Positions 7,937 to 15,318 are shown, counted from the stretch's first letter. The stretch: DNA of 23,966 nt from Collinsella sp. (GCA_019414265.1 DXMJ01000028.1:1-23966), one strand, 5' to 3'. Numbers and translations: made by a program. The notes: generated by a model not told the origin, from the letters alone.

Positions 7937-8791
7937 ATGGATATCAGGCGAAAGATCACGCAGGGCAAAAGCCTCACCCCCACCGAGCAACAACTTGGGC
8001 AAACGGCCCTCGCCATGGGCGAGGATGTGCGCGGGCTTTCCATTAAGGAATTTGCCGCGTGCGCCAACGTTTCGGTCGCGAGCGTGCACCGCTTTTGCAA
8101 AAAGCTCGGCCTCGAGGGATTCAAAGACCTCAAGGTCGAGCTCATCCGCCAGGCGACCGAGGCGGGCAATCGGCGCGACGTGGACATCAACTTTCCCTTC
8201 GATGCCACCTCCACCCCCGCACAGGTAATGGAGCGCATGGAGGGGCTCTACCAGACCACCTTGGCCGAAACGCAGGAACTGCTCGACCCCGCACAGCTCG
8301 ACTACGCCGCCAAGCTCGTCATGCGCGCCGACACCGTGGACATCTACACGGGCTCGCATAACCTGTATCCAGCGGGAATGTTCCGCGATCGCTTGCTTTC
8401 CGCCGGTAAAAGCGCGACGTGCTACGGCAGCGTCGAGGCGCAGGTGCGTACGGCGCTCGCCTCGGGCCCCGACCATGTGGCGATTGTCATCTCCTACAGC
8501 GGCCTTGCCCCCAACCTCAGGGAGATCTTGCCGATCCTCAGCAGTCGACGCGTCCCGGTCATCGTCATCGGCACACCGTACTGCGCCCGCATTCACCCCG
8601 GCTTTGCCGCCTATCTCATGGTGAGCGACCACGAGAGTATGACGCACCGCATCACGCAGTTCGCCAGCCACATCGCCGTGCAATACGTGCTCGATTCGCT
8701 CTACAGCAGCTACTTTGCCAAAGATTACGCCCGCTGTTCCGAGTTCCTCGAGCGGTCGTTTCCCTACACCCGCCTGCCCGGGCTCAAGTAA
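7937..8791 (+). CDS. RpiR/MurR-family transcriptional regulator (HTH plus SIS domain)
   Basis: The 284-residue protein has the standard RpiR layout. The N-terminal helix-turn-helix (residues 1-80) contains LSIKEFAACANVSVASVHRF, then CKKLGLEGFKDLKVEL. A SIS domain spans about 125-235, recognised by VDIYTGSHNLYPAGMF and VAIVISYSGLAPNLREILP; it binds phosphosugars. Family members act as repressors or activators of sugar-phosphate catabolism. Start ATG 7937 follows AGGAG. It lies 166 bases after the large glycoside hydrolase on the same strand, so it likely senses a phosphosugar made in this locus. The ligand cannot be read from sequence. A strong hairpin follows the stop codon. Confidence 0.93.
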   Translation: MDIRRKITQGKSLTPTEQQLGQTALAMGEDVRGLSIKEFAACANVSVASVHRFCKKLGLEGFKDLKVELIRQATEAGNRRDVDINFPFDATSTPAQVMERMEGLYQTTLAETQELLDPAQLDYAAKLVMRADTVDIYTGSHNLYPAGMFRDRLLSAGKSATCYGSVEAQVRTALASGPDHVAIVISYSGLAPNLREILPILSSRRVPVIVIGTPYCARIHPGFAAYLMVSDHESMTHRITQFASHIAVQYVLDSLYSSYFAKDYARCSEFLERSFPYTRLPGLK

Positions 8792-8795
8792 CGAC

Positions 8796-8817
8796 GAGCG
8801 TGGATTTTTGGACACTC
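8796..8817. repeat. Short GAGCG-type palindromic repeat, copy 1
   Basis: GAGCGTGGATTTTTGG followed by ACACTC forms an imperfect short hairpin just after the rpiR-type stop codon. It shares the GAGCG(T/C)GGAT start with copies at 8825-8888 and 9665-9685. Confidence 0.5.
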
Positions 8818-8824
8818 AGATAAC

Positions 8825-8888
8825 GAGCGTGGATAATCTCCCACTTTGAGCCCGCACACAGGCCAAAACCGGGAGATTATCCACGCTC
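8825..8888. terminator. 18-bp perfect inverted repeat; likely bidirectional terminator
   Basis: GAGCGTGGATAATCTCCC (8825-8842) pairs perfectly with 8871-8888 around a 28-base loop; ATTTTGG follows. It separates the converging rpiR-type gene and the HTH-desulfoferrodoxin gene. Its outer part is the GAGCGTGGAT repeat seen nearby. Confidence 0.65.
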
Positions 8889-8935
8889 ATTTTGGGTCCC
8901 CTGGGAAACGCATGAGGAGGGCGGATAGACAGCCG

Positions 8936-9556
8936 TTATTTGCGAGGCGTCAGCGACGTAAAGAGCCCGTGTTGGTTGCAGTAAAGATATATCCTGCCGC
9001 GCCCGGTAATATGGAAGCGCGGCTGCACCGATTGCTCTGGATAGAGCTTCTTAAAGCAGACGCCGTCCATAGTCGCATATGCCACAAAGCTAATGTAGTG
9101 ATCCTTGGTCATGGGATGATCGAGCGTGACGTACCAATCGTCCTCGATGCGCTCGATGGAAAAGGCGTGGTCCGCGTCCGGCTCTTCGGCCTCCTGGGGA
9201 AACATCGTGGAGCCACAGCAGCTAAAGCTGCCTTCTCCGAGCGCGTGCACAACGTTTCCGCAGATAGGGCAAACGTAAAAGACGCCTTTGAGCATATTGC
9301 CTGCACGGTTGGCGTTGGCCCGAATGTCACCAGCCAAAAGCTCAGCCACGCTTATGCCGAGTCTCTGGGCCAAAGGCTCAACGAGGGAAATGTCGGGAAG
9401 GCCGCGGCCGGATTCCCACTTGCTGACGGCTTTATCGGTCACACCAAGGCTTTCCGCCAGGGCGCGCTGGGTGAGGCCGCGCTCTTCGCGCAGCTGCTTA
9501 ATGGCATGCGCTGCCAAAAAAGTATGGGAGGCATTGGTTTGCCGTGTCTGGTTCAT
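8936..9556 (-). CDS. XRE-type HTH regulator fused to a complete desulfoferrodoxin (superoxide reductase)
   Basis: Three parts are visible in 206 residues. Residues 17-76 form a Cro/cI helix-turn-helix: IKQLREERGLTQRALAESLG, then VTDKAVSKWESGRGLPDI. Residues 93-118 match the desulforedoxin-like iron site of desulfoferrodoxin: CPICGNVV with Cys96 and Cys99, then CCG with Cys113 and Cys114. Residues 128-199 match the superoxide reductase core: His130, HPMTKDH with His147 and His153, and YCNQHGLF with Cys193 and His196, i.e. the full four-His, one-Cys iron set. It may therefore bind DNA and either detoxify superoxide or sense oxygen species by its iron sites. I chose ATG 9556; an ATG at 9613 would overlap the likely promoter. 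Neither start has a strong ribosome site. Domain calls are solid; the sensing role is inference. Confidence 0.88.
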   Translation of the reverse strand: MNQTRQTNASHTFLAAHAIKQLREERGLTQRALAESLGVTDKAVSKWESGRGLPDISLVEPLAQRLGISVAELLAGDIRANANRAGNMLKGVFYVCPICGNVVHALGEGSFSCCGSTMFPQEAEEPDADHAFSIERIEDDWYVTLDHPMTKDHYISFVAYATMDGVCFKKLYPEQSVQPRFHITGRGRIYLYCNQHGLFTSLTPRK

Positions 9557-9587
9557 GGGCTGTCCAATCAAATTGAAGAAATGGAGT

Positions 9588-9597
9588 GAACCGGTTC
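9588..9597. promoter_or_regulatory. Palindromic operator candidate upstream of the HTH-desulfoferrodoxin gene
   Basis: GAACCGGTTC is a perfect 10-base palindrome 31 bases before the start codon. On the minus strand TTGTCG and GATACT, 17 bases apart, lie just upstream as a possible promoter. The palindrome would then sit near the transcription start, as expected for autoregulation by an XRE-type protein. Confidence 0.4.
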
Positions 9598-9664
9598 GAC
9601 AGTCAGTATCCATTTGAAGGCCAGGCTCGACAACCTACGCTGCGTAGACATGCGCCAATCGAAC

Positions 9665-9685
9665 GAGCGCGGATTTTGGACGCTC
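9665..9685. repeat. Short GAGCG-type palindromic repeat, copy 3
   Basis: GAGCGCGGATTTTGG followed by ACGCTC closes a 5-bp stem (GAGCG/CGCTC). The left half and T-rich loop match the repeat at 8796-8817; the changed third-last base (A to G) restores pairing that is broken in copy 1. Confidence 0.5.
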
Positions 9686-9692
9686 ATCCTAA

Positions 9693-9723
9693 GTAGTCAT
9701 TTAAGAACGTCCCCAATGACTAC
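9693..9723. repeat. GTCCCC-loop hairpin repeat, copy 1
   Basis: GTAGTCATT and AATGACTAC form a perfect 9-bp stem around the 13-base loop TAAGAACGTCCCC. The copy at 13875-13903 has nearly the same loop but different, still paired, stem ends. Confidence 0.75.
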
Positions 9724-9783
9724 ATCAGGAGTGTCCCCAGATGCCGCATCGCCAGCAACGGGAGTGCCGATGTCTTGGCAACG

Positions 9784-9931
9784 ACAGCGAGCGGGCCGCA
9801 TTTGAGACAAGGTGACGTGAAACGAAAGGGCGCTGACCTTCTGGTCGCGCCCTTGAAGTTGAACGTCAGATTGTCCAAATGCGGCCCGCGCAGCGTCGGC
9901 CGGTTACGGCGTTTGGTAAAACGCCGTAACC
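9784..9931 (-). repeat. 148-bp structured element, copy B
   Basis: On the minus strand it starts in the first base of the region overlapping the pyrE stop codon. A 13-bp hairpin (9902-9931, plus-strand arms GGTTACGGCGTTT and AAACGCCGTAACC, loop GGTA) is followed by a long near-perfect hairpin at 9791-9889 with the GACC-TTCT-GGTC top. Boundaries ACAGCGAGCGGGC (9784-9796) and GCCCGCGCAGCGTC (9884-9897) are identical to copy A. The arms (for example GCCGCATTTG near the base and AAGGGCGC near the top) differ completely from copy A but remain paired. It probably folds in the pyrE transcript and could end it; function unknown. Confidence 0.85.
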
Positions 9932-10611
9932 TACTTAACTCCGTACTGCTCGTAGTAGGCGTCGATAGCGGCCTTGAGCTCGTCATCGATGACGACCTTG
10001 CCGTCGATCTCGTGGTTGTAGAGGGTCTCGACGACCTCGGCCATGGAGACGATGCTCGCGACGGGGAAACCGTACTTGGCCTCGATCTCCTTCTGCGCGG
10101 TGGTCACGCCACCCTTGCCGACCTCCATGCGGTTGAGGGAAACGATAAGGCCCTTGATCTCGACATCGGCAGCAGCCTTGACCTTGGGGTAGGTCTCGTC
10201 GATGGACTTGCCGGAGGTGGTGACATCCTCGACCATAATCACGCGGTCGCCGTCCTGGGGCTCATAGCCCAAAAGGTTGCCCTTGTCGGCACCGTGGTCC
10301 TTGGCCTCCTTGCGGTCACAGCAGTACTTGACCTCCTTGCCGTACAGCTCGTGGTAGGCAATGGCGGTCACGACGGCCAGCGGAATGCCCTTGTAGGCCG
10401 GTCCAAACAGCACGTCGAAGTCGTCGCCAAAGTTATCGTGAATGGCCTGGGCGTAATACTCGCCCAGCTTCTTGAGCTGATAGCCCGTCACGTAAGCGCC
10501 GGCGTTCATAAAGAACGGGGACTGACGGCCGCTCTTGAGCGTAAAGCTGCCGAACTTAAGAACATCGGACTCGACCATAAACTTGATGAACTCTTGCTTG
10601 TAAGCCTCCAT
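9931..10611 (-). CDS. pyrE: Orotate phosphoribosyltransferase
   Basis: The enzyme joins orotate to PRPP to give orotidine monophosphate, the fifth step of pyrimidine synthesis, in the cytoplasm. The 226-residue protein has the type I phosphoribosyltransferase fold. The PRPP loop is VIMVEDVTTSGKSIDE, the N-terminal region FGSFTLKSGRQSPFFMNAG matches the orotate-binding segment, and VLFGPAYKGIPLA matches the hood region. The start at 10611 is preceded on the minus strand by GAGGAG. It stands alone here, without other pyr genes, so the rest of the pathway lies elsewhere. The stop codon touches the first hairpin of structured element B, which probably forms the 3' end of the transcript. Assignment secure. 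Confidence 0.96.
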   Translation of the reverse strand: MEAYKQEFIKFMVESDVLKFGSFTLKSGRQSPFFMNAGAYVTGYQLKKLGEYYAQAIHDNFGDDFDVLFGPAYKGIPLAVVTAIAYHELYGKEVKYCCDRKEAKDHGADKGNLLGYEPQDGDRVIMVEDVTTSGKSIDETYPKVKAAADVEIKGLIVSLNRMEVGKGGVTTAQKEIEAKYGFPVASIVSMAEVVETLYNHEIDGKVVIDDELKAAIDAYYEQYGVK

Positions 10612-10835
10612 GCGGGCTCCTCTCGTAATCGCGTACGTGTCTTCCAGTTTAGCGCAGGCAAGGCGCGTTGCGGGCGCGCTTTGGGGCCTCAGCATTCTGT
10701 AAAGGCTTTGTCAGGGGCAATGGTTTTCCAAACAAAGGGGTTGACACGGCAAACCCCCTCATCAAAAATACGGGCGGATTAAAACGGGTACGAGATACCC
10801 AAAGCGCGCCGCGCCCGGCCTTAAGGGGGTGTGCC

Positions 10836-10907
10836 ATGGAAGGCAGCCATAGTCGAAAAACCTGCATGTCGCCCTCGGCACGCCGCGAGGATTCCGCGCA
10901 CGCATAA
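10836..10907 (+). CDS. Possible 23-residue leader peptide of mgtA
   Basis: ATG at 10836 follows a purine-rich AAGGGGG site by several bases and runs to TAA at 10905-10907. The product (MEGSHSRKTC, then basic and polar residues) has no recognisable family. It is proposed only because Mg ATPase genes in enterobacteria have regulatory leader ORFs; the sequence does not resemble MgtL. It may be chance. Confidence 0.25.
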   Translation: MEGSHSRKTCMSPSARREDSAHA

Positions 10908-10927
10908 GCGCCACTAACCGATCGTCA

Positions 10928-10965
10928 AAACCACCACAAAGGTGCCTGTCCCTTTGTGGTGGTTT
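10928..10965. repeat. 15-bp perfect hairpin with GTCCC-type loop in the mgtA leader
   Basis: AAACCACCACAAAGG (10928-10942) pairs perfectly with 10951-10965 around TGCCTGTC. It lies between divergent genes, so it is not a gene-end terminator; it could be an attenuator for mgtA or a mobile hairpin repeat related to the GTCCCC-loop copies. Confidence 0.75.
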
Positions 10966-11046
10966 GAAAGCATGACGTGAGCGACATCTAGGTTTTTTGA
11001 AGCAAATACGACACGTACGCTAACTCCCTTCAACAAGGAGGACCCT

Positions 11047-13815
11047 ATGCTGATGCTCAAAACCGCCACGGTACTCGAAGCCATCTCCAAGCGCCGCCGC
11101 ACGGCGCGCCCCGCCGCTCGCGCCGGCATGTCCAAGAACATCATATTCGCCGCCACCCATAGCGCCGAGGACGCCCTCGTGCTGCTCGACGCCACGGCCG
11201 ACGGACTCACTGCCGAGCATGCCGCCGAGCGCCTGAACGCCGTCGGCCCCAACACCATCGAGGCGCCGACCAAGACACTCGCCCGCCGCATCGCCGACGC
11301 GTTCATCGACCCCTTCGCCGGCATCCTCGCCGCGCTCGCGCTGGTCTCGCTCTACATCGACGTGCTCGCCGTGCCCGAGCCCCAGCGCGACCCCTCCACG
11401 GTCATCGTTATCGGCATCATGCTGCTGGTATCGGGCGGCATGAAGTTTATCCAAGAAGCCCGCAGCGGCAATGCCGCCGAGGCCCTCAAGGACCTGGTCT
11501 CCAACACCTGCTGTGCCCTGCGCGACGGCGAGCGCATCGAGATCCCCTTCGACGAGCTCGTCCCCGGCGATGTGGTCCGCCTCTCTGCCAGCGATATGGT
11601 GCCGGCCGATGCCCGCATCATCACCGCGCGCGACCTGTTTGTGATCGAGTCCGCACTCACCGGCGAGAGCGAGGCCGTCGAAAAGACCGCTGCCATCACC
11701 GTCGCCGAGGGTGCCGACAGCTCCGCGCTGCCGCTCTCTGCCTGCAAGAACATCGTCTTTACCGGCACCTCCGTGCAAAACGGCACCGCTATGGCACTTG
11801 TCGTAGCCACCGGCTCGGACACTTACCTGGGCGGCATCGCCGAGATGCTCAACGGGCGCGGCGAGAAGAGCGCGTTTGACCGCGGCGTCTCGAGCGTCTC
11901 CATGCTGCTCGTGCGCCTGATGCTCGTTATGGCGCCGGCGGTCTTTGCCATCAACGCCGCCACCAAGGGCAACGTCATCGATGCGCTGTTGTTCGCCACG
12001 AGCGTGGCCGTGGGCATCACGCCGCAGATGCTCCCCGTCATCGTGACCACGAGCCTGTCGCAGGGCGCCAAGGACCTCGCCCGCCGCCAGGTTATCGTCA
12101 AGGAACTGCCGGCGATCCAAAACCTCGGCGCGATGGACATTCTGTGCTGCGACAAGACCGGCACCCTCACCGAAGACCGCATCGTGCTCGAGCGCTACCT
12201 CAACACCGATGGCAACGAGGACGCACGTGTGCTGCGCCATGCGTTCTTGAACAGCTTCTTCCAGACCGGTCTCAAAAACCTTATCGACCTGGCCGTAATC
12301 GACCGTGCCGATGTGACGCCCTCGACATTCGTGCCCGATTCCATGTTGGGCCAGACTCTGCGCGACCGTTATACCAAGGTCGACGAGGTTCCCTTCGATT
12401 TCTCGCGCCGTCGCCTGAGCGTAGTTGTCGCCGACTCCCGAGGCAAAACCCAGATGGTTACCAAGGGAGCTGCCGAGGAAATGCTCGAGATCTGCTCCTT
12501 TGTCGAGGTCAACGGTATCGCCCAGCCGCTCACCGAAGATAAGCTCGCCCAGATTCGCAAGCAGGTCGCCGATCTTAACGCCGAGGGCCTGCGCGTGATT
12601 GCCGTGGCGCAGAAAACCAATCCGCGCTGCGTGGGCGAGTTTGGCATCGCCGACGAGTGCGACATGGTGCTGATGGGCTTTTTGGCCTTCCTCGATCCGC
12701 CCAAGGCGAGTGCCGCGGGCGCCGTCGCCACCCTCGAGGCCAAGGGCGTGGCGGTCAAGGTCCTGACCGGCGACAACGATCGCGTCGCCGCCACCGTCTG
12801 CGAGCAGATCGGTATCGACGCGAGCAATGTCTTGCTGGGCTCCGAGATCGATGCGCTCGATGACGCCGAGCTTGCCGAGCGCGCCGAGCACACCCACCTC
12901 TTCGCCAAGCTCTCGCCGCTGCAGAAGGCGCGTCTGGTGCGCGTCATGCGCGAGCTGCTCGGCCACACCGTGGGCTTTATGGGCGACGGCATCAACGACG
13001 CCGCCGCCATGCGCGCGAGCGACTGCGGCATCTCGGTCGATTCGGCCGTCGACATCGCCAAGGAATCCGCCGATATCATCTTGCTTCAGAAGGACCTGGG
13101 TGTGCTCGAGCGCGGCATCATCGAAGGCCGCCGCACCTACGGCAACCTGCTCAAGTACCTCAAGACCACGGTGAGCTCCAACTTTGGCAACGTACTGTCC
13201 GTGACCGTCGCGAGCCTGTTCCTGCCGTTTTTGCCCATGAGCGCCCTGCAGCTGGTGTTGCTGTCGCTGGTCTACGAGATCGTGTGTATCGCGCTGCCGT
13301 GGGACACCGTCGATGACGCCTGGACCGCCCGTCCGCGCGCCTGGGACGCCGCGTCCATTAAGGGCTTTATGCTCGAGTTGGGTCCCGTGAGCTCGCTGTT
13401 TGACATCGTAACCTTCGCCGCGCTCTTCTTTGTGGTGTGCCCTGCCACCGTAGGCGCAAGCTGGTCCGAGCTCGCCGGGACGGGCAACGCCGCAGGCATG
13501 GCGGCCTTTGTGGCGCTCTTCCAGAGCGGCTGGTTTGTCGAGTCCATGTGGTCGCAGACGCTCGTGATCCACATGCTGCGCTCCCCGCGCCTGCCGAGCC
13601 CGCGCGACCACGCCGCGCCCGCGCTGTGCGTTCTCACCGTACTGGGCCTGGCGCTCGTCACCTGGCTGCCGGCAAGCCCCATCGCCGATGCGCTCGGCCT
13701 CTTGCCGCTGCCGGCGAGCTTCTTCGCGCTGCTCATCGGCATCGTCACCGCCTACATCGCGCTCACTCAGCTGGCAAAGCGCCGCTACATTGCCCGCCAC
13801 GGCGAGCTGCTGTGA
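11047..13815 (+). CDS. mgtA: Magnesium-importing P-type ATPase
   Basis: This 922-residue membrane pump resembles P3B ATPases MgtA/MgtB, which bring Mg2+ into the cell using ATP. Key motifs are intact: ALTGES (205-208, actuator), CDKTGTLT with phosphorylated Asp369, LTGDNDRVAA, and GDGINDAAAMRA (Asp647, Asp651). SSNFGNVLSVTVASLFLPFLPM and the later LPWDTVD are typical of MgtA rather than calcium pumps. Hydrophobic helices precede the actuator (about 85-135), flank the phosphorylation site and fill the C-terminus. The ATG at 11047 has a strong AAGGAGGA; an in-frame ATG at residue 28 would remove a basic extension. It is preceded by a long structured leader, suggesting Mg-responsive control. No mgtC partner is nearby. 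The ion could only be confirmed by assay, but the family match is strong. Confidence 0.92.
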   Translation: MLMLKTATVLEAISKRRRTARPAARAGMSKNIIFAATHSAEDALVLLDATADGLTAEHAAERLNAVGPNTIEAPTKTLARRIADAFIDPFAGILAALALVSLYIDVLAVPEPQRDPSTVIVIGIMLLVSGGMKFIQEARSGNAAEALKDLVSNTCCALRDGERIEIPFDELVPGDVVRLSASDMVPADARIITARDLFVIESALTGESEAVEKTAAITVAEGADSSALPLSACKNIVFTGTSVQNGTAMALVVATGSDTYLGGIAEMLNGRGEKSAFDRGVSSVSMLLVRLMLVMAPAVFAINAATKGNVIDALLFATSVAVGITPQMLPVIVTTSLSQGAKDLARRQVIVKELPAIQNLGAMDILCCDKTGTLTEDRIVLERYLNTDGNEDARVLRHAFLNSFFQTGLKNLIDLAVIDRADVTPSTFVPDSMLGQTLRDRYTKVDEVPFDFSRRRLSVVVADSRGKTQMVTKGAAEEMLEICSFVEVNGIAQPLTEDKLAQIRKQVADLNAEGLRVIAVAQKTNPRCVGEFGIADECDMVLMGFLAFLDPPKASAAGAVATLEAKGVAVKVLTGDNDRVAATVCEQIGIDASNVLLGSEIDALDDAELAERAEHTHLFAKLSPLQKARLVRVMRELLGHTVGFMGDGINDAAAMRASDCGISVDSAVDIAKESADIILLQKDLGVLERGIIEGRRTYGNLLKYLKTTVSSNFGNVLSVTVASLFLPFLPMSALQLVLLSLVYEIVCIALPWDTVDDAWTARPRAWDAASIKGFMLELGPVSSLFDIVTFAALFFVVCPATVGASWSELAGTGNAAGMAAFVALFQSGWFVESMWSQTLVIHMLRSPRLPSPRDHAAPALCVLTVLGLALVTWLPASPIADALGLLPLPASFFALLIGIVTAYIALTQLAKRRYIARHGELL

Positions 13816-13874
13816 CGCCCGAATCGTGGCGCGCGACCCATCAGGCGGTCAAAAAGTCCCGTCTCAAGTTAAAC

Positions 13875-13903
13875 CACTCATTTAAGTACGTCCCCAATGA
13901 GTG
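13875..13903. repeat. GTCCCC-loop hairpin repeat, copy 2
   Basis: CACTCATT and AATGAGTG form a perfect 8-bp stem around TAAGTACGTCCCC. The loop differs by one base from copy 1 (9693-9723), while the outer stem pairs have changed on both sides. Confidence 0.75.
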
Positions 13904-13960
13904 CGGCGGAATGGCTCCCCTTGACAGCTTAAAGCCGTCATGCAGGAACCATTCCGTCGC
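13903..13960. terminator. Long hairpin between convergent mgtA and the GH140-like gene
   Basis: GCGGCGGAATGG (13903-13914) pairs with CCATTCCGTCGC (13949-13960) with one G-T wobble. An inner GACAGCT/AGCCGTC pair has one mismatch. It directly adjoins the GTCCCC-loop hairpin and lies between two gene ends, so it probably stops transcription from both sides. There is no T-run. Confidence 0.5.
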
Positions 13961-14004
13961 AGCCTTATGAAAGGGACTGGGTTGTAAATGTTGGAGAAGA
14001 GCCG

Positions 14005-15318
14005 TTAGCGCTCGGGTGTCAGGATCACCAGAGCGTCGTGCTCAAAGGGATGCTGCGCCACGCGCACGGTGCCGTCACCGTTGTCACGGACGGGCAGTTT
14101 TGCGATGCGCTTGTCCTCCATGTCGAGGACCGTCGCCGTCCAGCCACGCGCGCCGTCGAGCTTAAACTTGAGCGCCGTGGTGCGCGGCAGGTACGTGACG
14201 ACGCGATCGCCAACGCGCGCCACACGGATGGCCTCGCGCGCGTCATCGAGCAGCTCCTGCGCCGGAACCACGGCAAGCGCATCGTCACCGGCAGTAGCGC
14301 CTAGGCTGGCAAGCACATGCTCGATCGCGCCAAAGTCCCACACACCCGCAAACTGCAGGCACTCTTGCCAGCGGAAGGGCATGTCAAAGCCCTCGCCCAG
14401 GACCGAACCCTGGCTGCGCGATGTCTGCCAGTTCCAAACGCCGTGCGCGCCATAGGTCACGCCGGCACTGGCGCCGGCAAGAATCGACGACCATACGCTC
14501 GCGCGGCAATCCTGCGCGGTAAAACGCCAGTAGACGTTGCGCGACGCACCCATCTGCTCGTAGCAAGGCTCGGAGTTGACCATCGGCTTTTTGGGATAGT
14601 TGGCGATAAAGTCCTGCGGCAGACGCCATGCCTCGGGCTGGCCCTCGTAGTTGTGGCCGGGCTGGAACATGTAAAAGTCCAGACGGCCCAGATACTGCGC
14701 CGGAATGGTACGATTGCCGCGGTTGATATGCATGGTGCGCAGTGCCTCGGGCGCGCGCTTGACGACCTCGTCGAGCGCGTCCTCGTAATAGACGATCGCC
14801 TCGTCACCGGCAAAGTCGGTATCGCCCGTCACTACGTAGACGGGGTCGAACTCGCCCAGGTTCTCGACGACGCGGGCAACGTGGGCACGGACCTCCTCAC
14901 GCGGCATAACCTCGGCGCCGCAACGCTCGGCGATCTTGGCACCCCAGGTACCGGGCACGTAGTTGCACCACATAAGCACGAGCGCCGGGCGAATGCCGTG
15001 CTCCACGGCCGCCTGGCACATGCGGCGGGCGCGGTCCCAGTATTCCTGGTTGGGCGCGCTCCAGTCAAAGTGCACGCCGTCCTCGCTCGCGTAGGGCCAG
15101 ATGCCCAGGTCGGGCAGGCAGCGGTCCCACTGCGGCAGGGTATTGACCTGCAGCACGTTCATGCCCTGCTCGGCGCGGCGGGTCAGATAGTAGTCCCAGT
15201 CCGCCTCGGTGATACTCGTGAATGCGCTCCAGCACGTGTCGGCAAACCAAAAGAACGGCTTGCCGTCGCAGAGAAACCCGTCCTCACGACCGTTGACGGT
15301 CAGCTTTCCCAAACTCAT
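14005..15318 (-). CDS. GH140-like glycoside hydrolase (apiosidase-type, DUF4038)
   Basis: The 437-residue protein matches the DUF4038/apiosidase-like group. The N-terminal DGKPFFWFADTCWSAF and the ITEADWDYYLTRRAEQGMNV segment begin a TIM barrel. YVVTGDTDFAGDE (Asp166, Asp168) and MVNSEPCYEQ (Glu250) lie where GH140 enzymes carry their acid/base and nucleophile. The last 90 residues form a small beta-rich domain (from about VVPAQELLDD to LVILTPER), as in characterised relatives. Known GH140 enzymes remove apiose from rhamnogalacturonan II. No signal peptide is seen, so it likely works on imported small glycosides. ATG 15318 has AAAGGA upstream. The PTS EIIBC gene lies 208 bases upstream on the same strand; a hairpin between them may limit read-through. 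Specificity is inference. Confidence 0.82.
   Translation of the reverse strand: MSLGKLTVNGREDGFLCDGKPFFWFADTCWSAFTSITEADWDYYLTRRAEQGMNVLQVNTLPQWDRCLPDLGIWPYASEDGVHFDWSAPNQEYWDRARRMCQAAVEHGIRPALVLMWCNYVPGTWGAKIAERCGAEVMPREEVRAHVARVVENLGEFDPVYVVTGDTDFAGDEAIVYYEDALDEVVKRAPEALRTMHINRGNRTIPAQYLGRLDFYMFQPGHNYEGQPEAWRLPQDFIANYPKKPMVNSEPCYEQMGASRNVYWRFTAQDCRASVWSSILAGASAGVTYGAHGVWNWQTSRSQGSVLGEGFDMPFRWQECLQFAGVWDFGAIEHVLASLGATAGDDALAVVPAQELLDDAREAIRVARVGDRVVTYLPRTTALKFKLDGARGWTATVLDMEDKRIAKLPVRDNGDGTVRVAQHPFEHDALVILTPER

Larger units (their letters stand above)
9557..9783. other. Gene-free gap rich in small repeats
   Basis: The space between the HTH-desulfoferrodoxin start and the pyrE-linked element has no convincing gene. 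It holds the palindrome at 9588-9597, a GAGCG-type repeat at 9665-9685 and a GTCCCC-loop hairpin at 9693-9723. A second GTGTCCCCAG motif occurs near 9731. Confidence 0.7.
10612..11046. other. Long divergent gap: pyrE upstream region and mgtA leader
   Basis: 435 bases separate the starts of pyrE and the Mg ATPase. Towards mgtA I see TTGACA at 10741-10746 inside a GGGGTT/AACCCC inverted repeat (10737-10757) and a GGGTA-CGAGA-TACCC hairpin (10786-10800). A possible 23-codon leader ORF (10836-10907), the strong hairpin at 10928-10965 and the mgtA ribosome site follow. No clear -10 box was found for either gene. Confidence 0.6.

Noticed and set aside
9684..9925. CRISPR-like repetition suggested by repeated GTCCCC motifs
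   Set aside because: The motifs are irregularly spaced hairpins without constant repeats and unique spacers, and no cas gene is nearby.
11020..13800. A 926-codon open frame on the minus strand opposite mgtA
   Set aside because: It is a product of GC-rich codon use in mgtA. It has low-complexity composition rich in Asp, Gly, His and Arg, no ribosome site and no recognisable domain.
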